The notes beneath the pieces are model-generated. The model did no database searches. It saw only the letters and a program-made list of their open reading frames with translations, and had not been told where the DNA came from. Of a DNA stretch of 11,313 nt, positions 1-7,442 are shown piece by piece (position 1 is the first letter of the stretch; every line of letters begins with the position of its first letter). The DNA lies in NCBI GenBank assembly GCA_002348585.1, contig DEBO01000172.1:1-11313 (forward strand), written 5' to 3'. Both the position numbers and the translations under genes were made by a program. The stretch comes from Alphaproteobacteria bacterium UBA2954. GTDB taxonomy: Bacteria > Pseudomonadota > Alphaproteobacteria > Puniceispirillales > Puniceispirillaceae.

Positions 1-33
1 ATTGAAGCTCTGTCAGACAAAAATGGCAAATAA
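1..33 (+). CDS. C-terminal tail of an upstream gene, possibly shikimate kinase (partial)
   Basis: The first frame of the window is open for ten codons (I-E-A-L-S-D-K-N-G-K) and stops with TAA at 31-33, 28 bases before aroB. A shikimate kinase gene (aroK) very often precedes aroB in proteobacteria, and a short polar helical tail would suit its C-terminus. This is inference from gene order; ten residues cannot identify a family. The second frame is also open to a TGA at 53-55 and is an alternative tail. The third frame has a stop at 3-5 and can be excluded. Confidence 0.35.
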   Translation: MEALSDKNGK

Positions 34-61
34 CTTACCGGCATATGAGGCTTGAAAAAAT

Positions 62-1171
62 ATGACCACCACCTCATCGCGCGTTCATGTCGCTCTGGCT
101 GGAAACAGCTATGATATTCACATCGGCCATGATCTATTCACTGCTACGGCAGATGATTTGTATGTACTGCTGGCAGAAAAACAGGTTGTAATCATAACAG
201 ATGCGAACATCGCACCGCTTCATCTTCAGGCCACCGAAAAGGCATTGGCTGAATTTGCCCGCCAAACTGTCAGCATTATTCTGCCAGCTGGCGAGGCCAG
301 TAAATCTTTCGGCACCTATGAGCAGCTCGTGAATGATATTCTGGGGCTTCCTATTGACAGACAAACGGTGCTGGTGGCCCTTGGCGGTGGTGTAATTGGA
401 GATCTGGCTGGTTTTGCTGCCGCCAGCCTATTACGGGGCCTTGATTTCATTCAAATTCCTACCAGCCTTTTAGCTCAGGTGGACAGTTCTGTCGGCGGCA
501 AGACAGGGATCAACACAGCTGAAGGAAAAAATCTAGTTGGGGCGTTTCATCAGCCTCGGCTGGTTCTTGCGGAAATCAGTATGCTGGCCAGCCTGCCCGC
601 ACGCGAATTAAAAGCAGGTTACGCAGAAGTGGTAAAATATGGCCTTTTGGGCGATGCTGAATTTTTCGAATGGCTGGAGGTTAACGGGCGTGGCGTAATC
701 AGCGGTGATACTGACGTTCAGGCAGAGGTTGTGCGGCGATCTTGTCAGATTAAAGCTGATATTGTTGCTGCTGATGAATATGAGGCTGGCCAGCGAGCCT
801 TGTTGAATCTTGGCCATACCTTTGCGCATGCGTTTGAGGCTGTCGCCGGTTATGATGGCCGTCTATTGCATGGTGAAGCTGTCAGTGCGGGCCTAGTCTG
901 CGCATTTGCTTTTTCCCAGCAGCTTGGCTTATGTTCAGGACAGGATGTGATGCGTGTAACCGCCCATCTGCAGAACATGGAGATGCCTGCACAGCATGAC
1001 CAGCTAGCCGCCGGGCAGGCAGAACCGCAGGTTTTAATTGAGCAGATGCGCAAAGATAAAAAGACCCGGCAGGGCAAGCTGACCTTCATTCTCGCCCGGC
1101 AAATCGGTGAGGCTTTCGTTGCTGGGGACATTGATGAGGCTGAGCTGAACAGATTTTTGGAGACGCTATGA
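62..1171 (+). CDS. aroB: 3-dehydroquinate synthase
   Basis: This cytoplasmic enzyme is the second step of the shikimate pathway: it cyclises DAHP to 3-dehydroquinate using NAD+ and a divalent metal. The 369-residue product has the usual family length. Visible motifs are the glycine-rich NAD site GGGVIGDLAGF (about 108-118), DSSVGGKTGIN (141-151), KNLVGAFHQP (156-165), and the metal ligands E189 in AGYAEVVK, H252 in LNLGHTF and H270 in LLHGEA. A KDKK stretch (331-334) matches the conserved lysine-rich active-site segment. All key residues seem present, so the enzyme should be active. The ATG at 62 has a weak GAGG at 47-50 upstream. The stop overlaps the start of the next gene (ATGA at 1168-1171), so the two are probably translationally coupled. 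Confidence 0.97.
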   Translation: MTTTSSRVHVALAGNSYDIHIGHDLFTATADDLYVLLAEKQVVIITDANIAPLHLQATEKALAEFARQTVSIILPAGEASKSFGTYEQLVNDILGLPIDRQTVLVALGGGVIGDLAGFAAASLLRGLDFIQIPTSLLAQVDSSVGGKTGINTAEGKNLVGAFHQPRLVLAEISMLASLPARELKAGYAEVVKYGLLGDAEFFEWLEVNGRGVISGDTDVQAEVVRRSCQIKADIVAADEYEAGQRALLNLGHTFAHAFEAVAGYDGRLLHGEAVSAGLVCAFAFSQQLGLCSGQDVMRVTAHLQNMEMPAQHDQLAAGQAEPQVLIEQMRKDKKTRQGKLTFILARQIGEAFVAGDIDEAELNRFLETL

Positions 1172-2442
1172 GTATCGCGCTTTCAACAGCAATACTCGTG
1201 TTAATCATTTTATTTCTTATCATGATTTCAGCGTTTTTTTCCAGTGCTGAGACTGCCTTGACGGCGGCTTCAGAAGCACGAATAAGGCAACTGGCAAAAA
1301 CAAAGGCCAACCGTCAGGCAAGGCGTGTTGAGAAGTTGCGCAAAAACAAAGAAGAGCTGATCAGTACAATTCTTGTGGGTAATAATCTGGTCAATATCCT
1401 GGCCTCAGCTCTAGCAACATCAGCTGCTATTTCGTTGACGGGTGATGGTGGCGTCGCGCTGGCCACATTGATCATGACAGTGATTATTGTCCTGTTTGCT
1501 GAAGTTCTTCCAAAAAGCTACGCTTTTAATAACGCAGACAGATTTTCCCTCAAAATCGCATTGATTGTGCAGATCATTGTCTGGACTCTGAAACCTGTGA
1601 CCTGGAGCCTGCGGGTGATTGTCGTTCGCCTACTGCGCAATAAAAGCGAAGAGGGCAGTTCACGCGAAGATGAATTACGTGGACTGATTGATCTACATAG
1701 CGAGGATACAGATGAAGATGGGAGAGAAACAGGAGCCATGCTGTCCTCTGTTCTCGATCTGGGTGAGCTAACAGTCGAGGAGATCATGACACACAGGGCG
1801 TCCGTATCTTCAGTTGATGCGCATGATGACCCAGAGGAAATATTGCGGTTTGTGCTGCGCTCACCGCATACTCGGCATCCGGTGTATTCCGGCAAGCCTG
1901 AAAACATTACAGGAGTTCTGCATGTGAAGGCCCTGTTGCGAGCTATTGAAGAGAATGCCGACCGCGATTTAAGCGGGCTGAACATTAAGGATATTGCAAC
2001 TGAACCTTTCTTTGTGCCGGAAACTACCCCGTTATTTGCTCAGCTTCAGGCCTTTCGGGCACGGCGGGAGCATTTTGCAGTGGTAATAGATGAATATGGA
2101 GACCTGCGCGGAATTGTGACGCTTGAAGATATCCTAGAGGAGATTGTTGGGGATATTGATGATGAAACCGATATTGATCTGTCTGATGTCAAACAGCAGC
2201 TAGATGGTTCATATATTGCTGAGGGCACAGTCACTTTGCGTGATTTGAACCGTCTACTGGCTTTAGAACTCCCCGATGATGAGGCATCTACATTAGCGGG
2301 GCTTATTATTTATGAAAGCCAACATATCCCCTCTGTCGGACAGGAATTCAAATTTCACGATATACGCTTTAAAATCATTGCCCGCCAGAACAATCAAATC
2401 ACTTCGATTAGACTATGGCTGCCTGCCAACAAACGCCTGTGA
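1168..2442 (+). CDS. CNNM/CBS-domain membrane protein of the HlyC/CorC (TlyC) family
   Basis: The 424-residue inner-membrane protein has three parts. The N-terminal CNNM (DUF21) region (about 1-155) has hydrophobic segments near 3-25, 66-90, 96-118 and 128-152 and the motifs SSAETAL (25-31) and AEVLPKSYA (111-119). A tandem CBS pair follows (about 205-262 and 272-330; HFAVVIDEYGDLRGIVTLEDILEEIVGDI is typical of the second). A CorC/HlyC domain closes the protein (about 345-420). Relatives are linked to magnesium or cobalt efflux or tolerance; the older name hemolysin is misleading. CBS pairs usually bind adenine nucleotides. The start ATG overlaps the aroB stop and has GGAG at 1159-1162, five bases upstream, so the start is well supported. 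Substrate is inference from the family. The pairing with aroB looks like operon convenience, not shared function. Confidence 0.93.
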   Translation: MSIALSTAILVLIILFLIMISAFFSSAETALTAASEARIRQLAKTKANRQARRVEKLRKNKEELISTILVGNNLVNILASALATSAAISLTGDGGVALATLIMTVIIVLFAEVLPKSYAFNNADRFSLKIALIVQIIVWTLKPVTWSLRVIVVRLLRNKSEEGSSREDELRGLIDLHSEDTDEDGRETGAMLSSVLDLGELTVEEIMTHRASVSSVDAHDDPEEILRFVLRSPHTRHPVYSGKPENITGVLHVKALLRAIEENADRDLSGLNIKDIATEPFFVPETTPLFAQLQAFRARREHFAVVIDEYGDLRGIVTLEDILEEIVGDIDDETDIDLSDVKQQLDGSYIAEGTVTLRDLNRLLALELPDDEASTLAGLIIYESQHIPSVGQEFKFHDIRFKIIARQNNQITSIRLWLPANKRL

Positions 2443-2446
2443 ATGT

Positions 2447-2452
2447 AAAGGA
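2447..2452 (+). promoter_or_regulatory. Ribosome binding site of the DUF2889 gene
   Basis: AAAGGA lies six bases before the ATG at 2459 and only five bases after the stop of the CBS-domain gene. This fixes the DUF2889 start and supports co-translation from one operon mRNA. Confidence 0.7.
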
Positions 2453-2458
2453 TAACAT

Positions 2459-3004
2459 ATGAAGACTCAGCATCTCTCCCCACCTGCTGAACGTGAAGAC
2501 AGACATAACCGCCAAGTAAGCTGTCATGGTTACGCCCGTAAAGACGGGTTGCTGGATATTGAAGGTGAGCTGATTGACAAAAAGGCCTATGACTTTCCGT
2601 CCTCTACCCATGGCATCATCAAATCAGGCACACCCGTTCACCACATGCAAGTCAGAATTACAATTGATTTTGAGATGGTGATCCAGCATGCTGAAGCTGT
2701 GACGATAAATGGTCCTTATGCGGTCTGCCCAAAGGGAGCCGAAAACATCACTGGCCTTATCGGCCTAAAAATTGGGCCTGGCTGGAAGCGAAAAGTTCAG
2801 GCTGCCATCGGCGGGCCAGAGGGCTGTACTCATATTACTGAATTGATGGGCCCAATGGCCACAACTGCTTTTCAGACACTCTATGGCGAAAAGGCCCGGC
2901 AGAAACGGGATGCCGTAGGGGCAGATCAGAACCAGCAACTAAAGACCCCTCTGCCCAGCTTGACTAACAGTTGTATTGCCTATGCTCAACAGAATGACGA
3001 ATAA
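2459..3004 (+). CDS. DUF2889 family protein
   Basis: I recognise this 181-residue soluble protein as DUF2889, a family without an assigned reaction. Family-type blocks are DGLLDIEGELIDKKAYDFP (29-47), the hydrophobic strand VRITIDFEMVIQHAEA (65-80), IGLKIGPGWKR (101-111), and the best-conserved block GCTHITELMGPMATTAFQT (122-140), with a terminal NSCIAY. Conserved His125 and Glu128, with Cys123 and Cys172, could be functional or metal-binding, but this is a guess. There is no signal peptide or membrane segment. It sits 16 bases after the CBS-domain gene on the same strand, so it is probably the last gene of the aroB unit, and it ends 26 bases from the convergent bolA. I know no function to give it. 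Confidence 0.85.
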   Translation: MKTQHLSPPAEREDRHNRQVSCHGYARKDGLLDIEGELIDKKAYDFPSSTHGIIKSGTPVHHMQVRITIDFEMVIQHAEAVTINGPYAVCPKGAENITGLIGLKIGPGWKRKVQAAIGGPEGCTHITELMGPMATTAFQTLYGEKARQKRDAVGADQNQQLKTPLPSLTNSCIAYAQQNDE

Positions 3005-3030
3005 ACCACACATTCACGAGCTGGATAGCC

Positions 3031-3312
3031 TCAGTCTTTGATGATGGTTATCTGAAGCGCGTGCACCGGACCATCCAGAAAATCAGCCAAACTTGAGGTG
3101 ATCATCCTGTGCGCAGCCACACGGCTTAATCCTTGCAAGACGGGCGCAGCAATCTGAAGATTAAAATGGGACTGGCCGCTTTCTGGCGCACCCACATGAC
3201 CTGCATGCTGCCAGCTGACATCCTCTATTTTCAGCACAGATGGTGATAAGTCAGCTTTCAGGCGCGCCATCATTTGTTCAGCAATTTTCTTCTCTGAATG
3301 TGGAATCATCAT
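3031..3312 (-). CDS. bolA: BolA family protein
   Basis: This 93-residue protein has the BolA fold signature. It shows HAGHVGAPESGQSHFNLQI (36-54), the GLSRVAAHRMI block (61-71) with the invariant His68, and the closing GPVHALQI (81-88). BolA proteins bind monothiol glutaredoxins and share a [2Fe-2S] cluster; in bacteria they affect iron-sulfur handling, cell shape and stress response. The reading frame stays open far upstream, to 3534, but the real start is the ATG at 3310-3312: it has AGAGGA six bases upstream, and the extra residues would be unlike BolA and would run antisense through the J-domain gene. A second ATG follows at once (3307-3309). The gene is divergent from the J-domain gene and convergent with DUF2889. 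Confidence 0.92.
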   Translation of the reverse strand: MMIPHSEKKIAEQMMARLKADLSPSVLKIEDVSWQHAGHVGAPESGQSHFNLQIAAPVLQGLSRVAAHRMITSSLADFLDGPVHALQITIIKD

Positions 3313-3338
3313 TGTTATTCCTCTGCAGTGAATTGAGG

Positions 3339-3362
3339 CCAATAAAAACATTGTTTTATTGG
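3339..3362. promoter_or_regulatory. Perfect 9-bp inverted repeat in the bolA / J-domain intergenic region
   Basis: CCAATAAAA (3339-3347) and TTTTATTGG (3354-3362) are perfect reverse complements separated by ACATTG. The element lies between the divergent bolA and J-domain starts. It overlaps the region where a bolA -10 would fall if TTTACA (minus strand, about 3373-3378) is its -35, and sits just upstream of the -35 proposed for the J-domain gene. This geometry suits an operator for a dimeric repressor. It is AT-rich, so chance or a weak hairpin remains possible. No regulator is assigned. Confidence 0.45.
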
Positions 3363-3371
3363 AAGCTGAGC

Positions 3372-3399
3372 TTGTAAACCCCTCTTCATGGATTATACT
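3372..3399 (+). promoter_or_regulatory. Probable sigma70-type promoter of the J-domain gene
   Basis: TTGTAA (3372-3377) and TATACT (3394-3399) are separated by 16 bases and resemble the TTGACA/TATAAT consensus. The -10 hexamer ends 7 bases before the ATG at 3407, so transcription would start at or next to the start codon. No ribosome binding site precedes that ATG, in line with a leaderless message. This is prediction from sequence only. Confidence 0.45.
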
Positions 3400-3406
3400 G
3401 GAACAG

Positions 3407-3991
3407 ATGAGAAGGAAACATAGAGTTGACATTGATTTTGCTGTGAAGGCTGGTGAGCAAATTATATCCGATGCTGGCCTCCAAATTTGCATGGCGGAGG
3501 GCTGTTTTGATAGAGGCACGCATCCTGCACCCAAAAATAGACAGGAATTGCGCAGTCATATCTGGTTTTGCCTAAATCATATCCGCATGTTCAACAGCCA
3601 GTGGAACTATTATGACGGGCTGGAAGGAGAAGCGCTGGAACGTGAGATCAGACGGGCCACCACATGGGAGCGGCCAAGCTGGAAATTTGGCACAGGCCCC
3701 TCTCCAAAAATGGCCAATTATGGACCTTTTGAGGATAAATTTTCATTTTTTGATGAGCCAGAGACAAAAACGCATATTGCAGATCAGAATTTGACAGCAG
3801 AAGAAAAGAAAGCCTATGCGCTGATGGAACTCGAGCCTTGTGCAGATGAAAAGGCCATAAAGCAGAAATATAAAGCGCTGGTAAAAGAGCTGCACCCTGA
3901 TCATAACCGGTCAGACCCAACTGCAGAAGACAGACTGAAAGAAATAAATCTTGCTTATGCAGTGTTACGTAAAACTGCAAAAGGCCGCTGA
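3407..3991 (+). CDS. J-domain protein with an N-terminal possible zinc site
   Basis: From the ATG at 3407 this is a 194-residue soluble protein. The C-terminal J domain (about 135-190, AYALMELEP to INLAYAVL) carries the HPD tripeptide at 163-165 needed to stimulate Hsp70 ATPase. The N-terminal half is not DnaJ-like: it has C28-x4-C33 and C55-x2-H58 (WFCLNH), a plausible zinc site, followed by an aromatic stretch (FNSQWNYYDGL). It lacks the G/F and cysteine-rich regions of true DnaJ, so it is a specialised co-chaperone. The frame is open upstream to a TTG at 3359, but that start lies inside the inverted repeat and the added residues do not resemble the family N-terminus as I recall it. I recall such genes beside cobS in other alphaproteobacteria. 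Its client is unknown. Confidence 0.85.
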   Translation: MRRKHRVDIDFAVKAGEQIISDAGLQICMAEGCFDRGTHPAPKNRQELRSHIWFCLNHIRMFNSQWNYYDGLEGEALEREIRRATTWERPSWKFGTGPSPKMANYGPFEDKFSFFDEPETKTHIADQNLTAEEKKAYALMELEPCADEKAIKQKYKALVKELHPDHNRSDPTAEDRLKEINLAYAVLRKTAKGR

Positions 3992-4131
3992 CAGCATCAT
4001 TAACAAAACATCGTAGGCACTATAGATAAGGATTTGAAGAGGTGCGAGCACATTTATTTGCCGTTGCATTTTAGCTGTGCGCCTGATAACTGCTAATCTT
4101 AAAGTTTAAGATGAAATTCGGAGTCAAGTTT
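3992..4131 (+). promoter_or_regulatory. Intergenic region before cobS with a weak promoter candidate
   Basis: This 140-base gap separates the J-domain gene from cobS. TTAACA (4000-4005) and TATAGA (4021-4026), 15 bases apart, form a weak promoter candidate that would give a leader of about 100 bases. A small GTGC-GA-GCAC palindrome occurs near 4043-4052. I see no convincing terminator and no cobalamin-riboswitch B12 box, and the space is too short for a full B12 riboswitch. cobS may be read through from the J-domain gene, from its own promoter, or both. Confidence 0.25.
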
Positions 4132-5136
4132 ATGTCCGCAGAAACAACCCACGGCCAAGCCGCACATTCTCTTTCCGCTCCAGATATTGAAGTGGATGCA
4201 AAGAAACTGTTCGGTCTCGATATTGACTTGAAAGTTCCAGCATTTTCAGTGCCATCGGCTTATGTGCCTGCGGTAGATACTGATTATCAGTTTGATAATG
4301 ATACGACCCTTGCAATCTTGGCTGGTTTTTCACATAACCGGCGCGTTATGGTTCAGGGATATCATGGTACTGGTAAATCAACTCATATTGAACAGATCGC
4401 TGCCCGCCTAAACTGGCCGTGCATGCGTATCAATCTAGACAGTCATGTAAGCCGTATTGATCTTGTTGGTAAAGATGCCATCGTTCTGAAAGATGGCAAG
4501 CAAGTTACCGAATTCCGCGAAGGGATCCTACCCTGGGCAATTCAGAACTGTGTAGCACTGGTATTTGATGAATATGATGCGGGCCGGGCAGATGTAATGT
4601 TCGTAATTCAGCGCATCCTAGAAGTTGACGGCAAACTGACCCTGCTAGATACAAGCCGAGTTATCACCCCAAATCCTTATTTTCGCCTGTTTGCTACGGC
4701 AAATACTGTAGGTCTTGGGGATACAACCGGCCTTTATCATGGCACCCAGCAGATTAATCAAGGTCAGATGGACAGATGGTCAATTGTGACAACCTTGAAT
4801 TATCTATCGCATGAAGCTGAACTTAACATCATTCTGGCCAAGCAAAAGTCATATCAGACAGATGAGGGCCGCAAACAAATTGACCAGATGGTGCGCATGG
4901 CAGATATGACGCGCAAAGGCTTTTTGTCTGGAGATCTATCTACCCTTATGTCGCCACGGACGGTTCTGACATGGGCTGAAAATGCCCTGATTTTCGATGA
5001 TATCACTCTAGCGTTTAGATTAAGCTTCTTGAACAAATGTGATGAGATCGAACGACCAACCTTGGCTGAATATTACCAGCGCATCTTTGGCATTGACCTG
5101 CCAGAAGCTCCAGCTATGACACAGAAGGCATCCTGA
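4132..5136 (+). CDS. cobS: Aerobic cobaltochelatase subunit CobS (AAA+ ATPase)
   Basis: CobS is the AAA+ motor that, with CobT and the catalytic CobN, inserts cobalt into hydrogenobyrinic acid a,c-diamide at the cost of ATP in the aerobic cobalamin route. With the ATG at 4132 the product is 334 residues, close to the family length. Visible are an N-terminal [13 protein letters not shown] segment (27-39), Walker [10 protein letters not shown] (76-84), Walker [11 protein letters not shown] (142-151), the sensor-like [19 protein letters not shown] (187-205), and the conserved [12 protein letters not shown] (273-284). An ATG 21 bases upstream (4111) is in frame but lacks a ribosome binding site, while GGAG at 4120-4123 lies eight bases before 4132. 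It precedes cobT by 37 bases. cobN is not in the window. Confidence 0.95.
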   Translation: MSAETTHGQAAHSLSAPDIEVDAKKLFGLDIDLKVPAFSVPSAYVPAVDTDYQFDNDTTLAILAGFSHNRRVMVQGYHGTGKSTHIEQIAARLNWPCMRINLDSHVSRIDLVGKDAIVLKDGKQVTEFREGILPWAIQNCVALVFDEYDAGRADVMFVIQRILEVDGKLTLLDTSRVITPNPYFRLFATANTVGLGDTTGLYHGTQQINQGQMDRWSIVTTLNYLSHEAELNIILAKQKSYQTDEGRKQIDQMVRMADMTRKGFLSGDLSTLMSPRTVLTWAENALIFDDITLAFRLSFLNKCDEIERPTLAEYYQRIFGIDLPEAPAMTQKAS

Positions 5137-5173
5137 CCCCTTCAGGAACGAAACAGTGTAGGGATACAAGACG

Positions 5174-7036
5174 TTGAGTCAAAACGAGCCGTCTGATTTC
5201 TTGAAAGCAAATGCAGCGGCATTGCGTGCACTTGCAGGCGGTGTAGACCGCCAGGTCCGTTATGCCGGACAGGACACCCATATCGGCAAGACGGAAATAA
5301 GGCTGCCTGCGCTGCCACGTGAAACCGGCCAAAAAATGCGATCTGACAGCCGCGGCGCAGCTGATTCAGCTGGATTATGGCTGGCCCATCACAATGATCA
5401 AACACATCAATCCCTCTGCCCGTCAGCCCCAGCGGCGAAAGCTATCTTTGATGCCGCTGAAACGGCACGGGTTGAAGCGATTGGCGCCAACCAGATGGCA
5501 GGTGTAGCGCAGAACCTATCGGCCCGGCTGAATAAGAAATATTCAACCTCAACAATCGGGGCGCCTGATTCCGGTGATGATAATGCAGTAGTGGATGCTG
5601 TGCGACTAATGGTGCGTGAAGCGCTGACGGGAGAGGCCCCGCCTGCCTCGACTGGCATGGTCATGGATTTATGGCGTCCCTGGATTAATTCTCGGGCAGG
5701 CAACCTGCTGCAAGAAATGCGTTCATGTGAGGAGAATCAGTCTGATTTTGCTGAGTTGTCCAGACGCCTTATTGGCGCGCTGCAATCTGATTTGGGAGAC
5801 GCTGCAGATCAGAATGATGATGGCAGTGATGCAGAGGATGACCCCAATGATAACGCATCAAAGGAAGATGGATCTGCAGATGATGCCCAATCTGCAACAG
5901 GTGAAGATGACAGTGAGGGCGATGAGAGCAAAGGTGTTGAGCAGGATGGTGAAGCGGCTGGAATGGCCTCAGATGACAGCGCAGATATAGATGCTGACTC
6001 AGATATGGAAGGAATGACAGATGGAGAATCACCAGGTGGAGAACCTGGCCAGAACCCCTATCAGATAGAGCCTAGCCCAGAGGTATATAGAATTTTTACA
6101 GACCAGTATGACGAAGTGATTGATGCTGCAGATTTATGTGATGCAGAAGAGCTAGAGCGGCTGCGCAATATGCTTGACCGCCACATGGAAAATCTGAATC
6201 AGATGATTGGCAAGCTAGCCAACAGGCTGCAGCGTAAACTTATGGCTTTTCAGAACCGGTCTTGGGAATTTGATCTTGAAGAAGGTCTTTTGGATGCCGG
6301 CAAGCTGCATCGTGTTGTCACCCAGCCCTTCAGCGCTCTCTCTTATAAGCAGGAACAGGACACAAAATTCAAAGACACAATTGTCACTTTACTGTTGGAT
6401 AATTCAGGCTCGATGCGAGGACGGCCTATCACCATCGCTGCCGTTACGGCTGATATTATGGCCCGTACGCTGGAGCGGTGTGGGGTAAAGGTTGAAATTC
6501 TGGGCTTCACTACAAAAGCTTGGAAGGGCGGACAGTCGCGGGAGAACTGGCAAGGCGCTGGGAAACCAGCTATGCCTGGCCGGTTAAATGATTTACGCCA
6601 TATTATATACAAATCTGCTGACCAGCCGATGCGTCGTGCACGTAAGTCACTTGGCCTCATGCTGCGCGAAGGCATCCTGAAGGAAAATATTGATGGCGAG
6701 GCATTGGTCTGGGCCCATGACAGGCTGGTCAGCCGTGCAGAAGACAGAAGAATCATGATGGTCATTTCAGATGGTGCCCCCGTTGATGATTCGACATTGT
6801 CTTCAAACAGCGGCAATTATCTTGAAAAGCATCTGCGCCAGACTATTGCAATGATTGAAAACAAATCACCTGTGCAATTGCTGGCGATCGGCATTGGCCA
6901 TGATGTGACCCGCTATTACAAGCGGGCTGTAACCATTACAGATGTTGATCAGTTAGGCGGCACGGTTATTGGCGAGCTGGCAGATTTGTTTGACGAAGAT
7001 AAATCGCCCGGGCCAATACGCCGATTTAAACGATAA
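5174..7036 (+). CDS. cobT: Aerobic cobaltochelatase subunit CobT (VWA domain)
   Basis: CobT partners CobS in a large AAA+/VWA complex that drives the CobN cobalt chelatase. The 620-residue product has an N-terminal helical region (about 1-205, including [13 protein letters not shown]), a very acidic low-complexity linker (about 206-290, rich in D, E, S, G), a conserved middle region (300-400) and a C-terminal VWA domain (about 400-605). The MIDAS motif is D409-N-S411-G-S413, with D533 in MVISDGAP as a further likely metal-site residue. The start is TTG at 5174, the only start codon near the conserved N-terminus; the next in-frame ATG is about 54 codons on. A weak AGGGA lies about nine bases upstream. 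The rare start and weak site may lower CobT output relative to CobS. It ends just before a terminator hairpin. Confidence 0.94.
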   Translation: MSQNEPSDFLKANAAALRALAGGVDRQVRYAGQDTHIGKTEIRLPALPRETGQKMRSDSRGAADSAGLWLAHHNDQTHQSLCPSAPAAKAIFDAAETARVEAIGANQMAGVAQNLSARLNKKYSTSTIGAPDSGDDNAVVDAVRLMVREALTGEAPPASTGMVMDLWRPWINSRAGNLLQEMRSCEENQSDFAELSRRLIGALQSDLGDAADQNDDGSDAEDDPNDNASKEDGSADDAQSATGEDDSEGDESKGVEQDGEAAGMASDDSADIDADSDMEGMTDGESPGGEPGQNPYQIEPSPEVYRIFTDQYDEVIDAADLCDAEELERLRNMLDRHMENLNQMIGKLANRLQRKLMAFQNRSWEFDLEEGLLDAGKLHRVVTQPFSALSYKQEQDTKFKDTIVTLLLDNSGSMRGRPITIAAVTADIMARTLERCGVKVEILGFTTKAWKGGQSRENWQGAGKPAMPGRLNDLRHIIYKSADQPMRRARKSLGLMLREGILKENIDGEALVWAHDRLVSRAEDRRIMMVISDGAPVDDSTLSSNSGNYLEKHLRQTIAMIENKSPVQLLAIGIGHDVTRYYKRAVTITDVDQLGGTVIGELADLFDEDKSPGPIRRFKR

Positions 7037-7043
7037 TAAAAAA

Positions 7044-7063
7044 CCCTGCTGTTTCAAGCAGGG
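7044..7063. terminator. Intrinsic terminator hairpin between cobT and rpmB
   Basis: CCCTGCT (7044-7050) and AGCAGGG (7057-7063) form a perfect 7-bp stem with the loop GTTTCA. Read on the minus strand the stem is followed at once by a T-run (complement of the A-tract at 7038-7043), so it should end rpmB transcription well. On the plus strand only CATTT follows, so it is a weaker stop for cobT, whose stop codon ends eight bases before the stem. Confidence 0.85.
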
Positions 7064-7125
7064 CATTTCATATCAGTTCAATTCCTGTAGATTCTACTGC
7101 AAGCCGAGATTGCCGCCTGAGCGCG

Positions 7126-7410
7126 TTAAGCTGTCTGTCCTGACATAATCTCTCGCTTGAGAGCACGAGCCTCATCAGCCAGCTCTGAATTACGGGCCTG
7201 CAACAAAAATGCATCCAACCCACCGTGCTTTTCAACAGTGCGAATTGCACTTACAGAGACACGCAGTGAAACGTCACGGCCCAAAATCTCTGATGTCATG
7301 CTGGTACGCTGAAGGTTTGGCAGAAACCGTCTGCGGGTTCGGTTATTCGCGTGGCTCACATTATTGCCTGACATCACGCCTTTACCAGTAATTTGACACC
7401 GTTTTGACAT
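7126..7410 (-). CDS. rpmB: 50S ribosomal protein L28
   Basis: L28 is a small basic protein of the large ribosomal subunit. The 94-residue product begins [20 protein letters not shown] (2-21), continues with the basic [12 protein letters not shown] (23-34), and has the [21 protein letters not shown] block (44-64), all typical of L28. Only one cysteine is present (Cys5), so this is the zinc-free type. The ATG at 7408-7410 has an AAAGG site about ten bases upstream. The gene stands alone between cobT (convergent) and pyrD (same strand), with its own promoter and terminator. A solo rpmB next to cobT is an arrangement I recall from other alphaproteobacteria. Confidence 0.96.
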   Translation of the reverse strand: MSKRCQITGKGVMSGNNVSHANNRTRRRFLPNLQRTSMTSEILGRDVSLRVSVSAIRTVEKHGGLDAFLLQARNSELADEARALKREIMSGQTA

Positions 7411-7431
7411 AGTTTTTGCCCTTTCACGCCA

Positions 7432-7442
7432 GCCCTATGGGC
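7432..7442 (-). other. Small hairpin in the rpmB leader
   Basis: GCCC and GGGC form a 4-bp GC stem with a three-base loop within the predicted 5' leader, just upstream of the AAAGG ribosome binding site and just after a T-run (complement of the A-tract at 7445-7450). It might modulate translation or be chance. Ribosomal protein leaders often carry autoregulatory structures, but I know of none established for a lone bacterial L28. Confidence 0.25.

Noticed and set aside
1518..1985. 155-residue minus-strand frame
   Set aside because: It is a serine/arginine-rich shadow of the CBS-domain gene.
3359..3406. TTG start giving a longer J-domain protein
   Set aside because: It lies in the inverted repeat, has no ribosome binding site, and adds residues that do not resemble the family N-terminus.
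3313..3534. Long N-terminal extension of bolA on the minus strand
   Set aside because: The extra 74 residues are unlike BolA and run antisense through the divergent J-domain gene, while a good ribosome binding site precedes the ATG at 3312.
3992..4131. Cobalamin riboswitch before cobS
   Set aside because: No B12 box is visible and the space is shorter than the usual aptamer plus expression platform.
5769..6032. Histidine-rich minus-strand frame
   Set aside because: It is the antisense of the acidic cobT linker; the H/L-rich composition follows from the GAT/GAA-rich sense codons.
6343..6816. 157-residue minus-strand frame
   Set aside because: It is antisense to the conserved VWA domain of cobT and has no recognisable domain or promoter.
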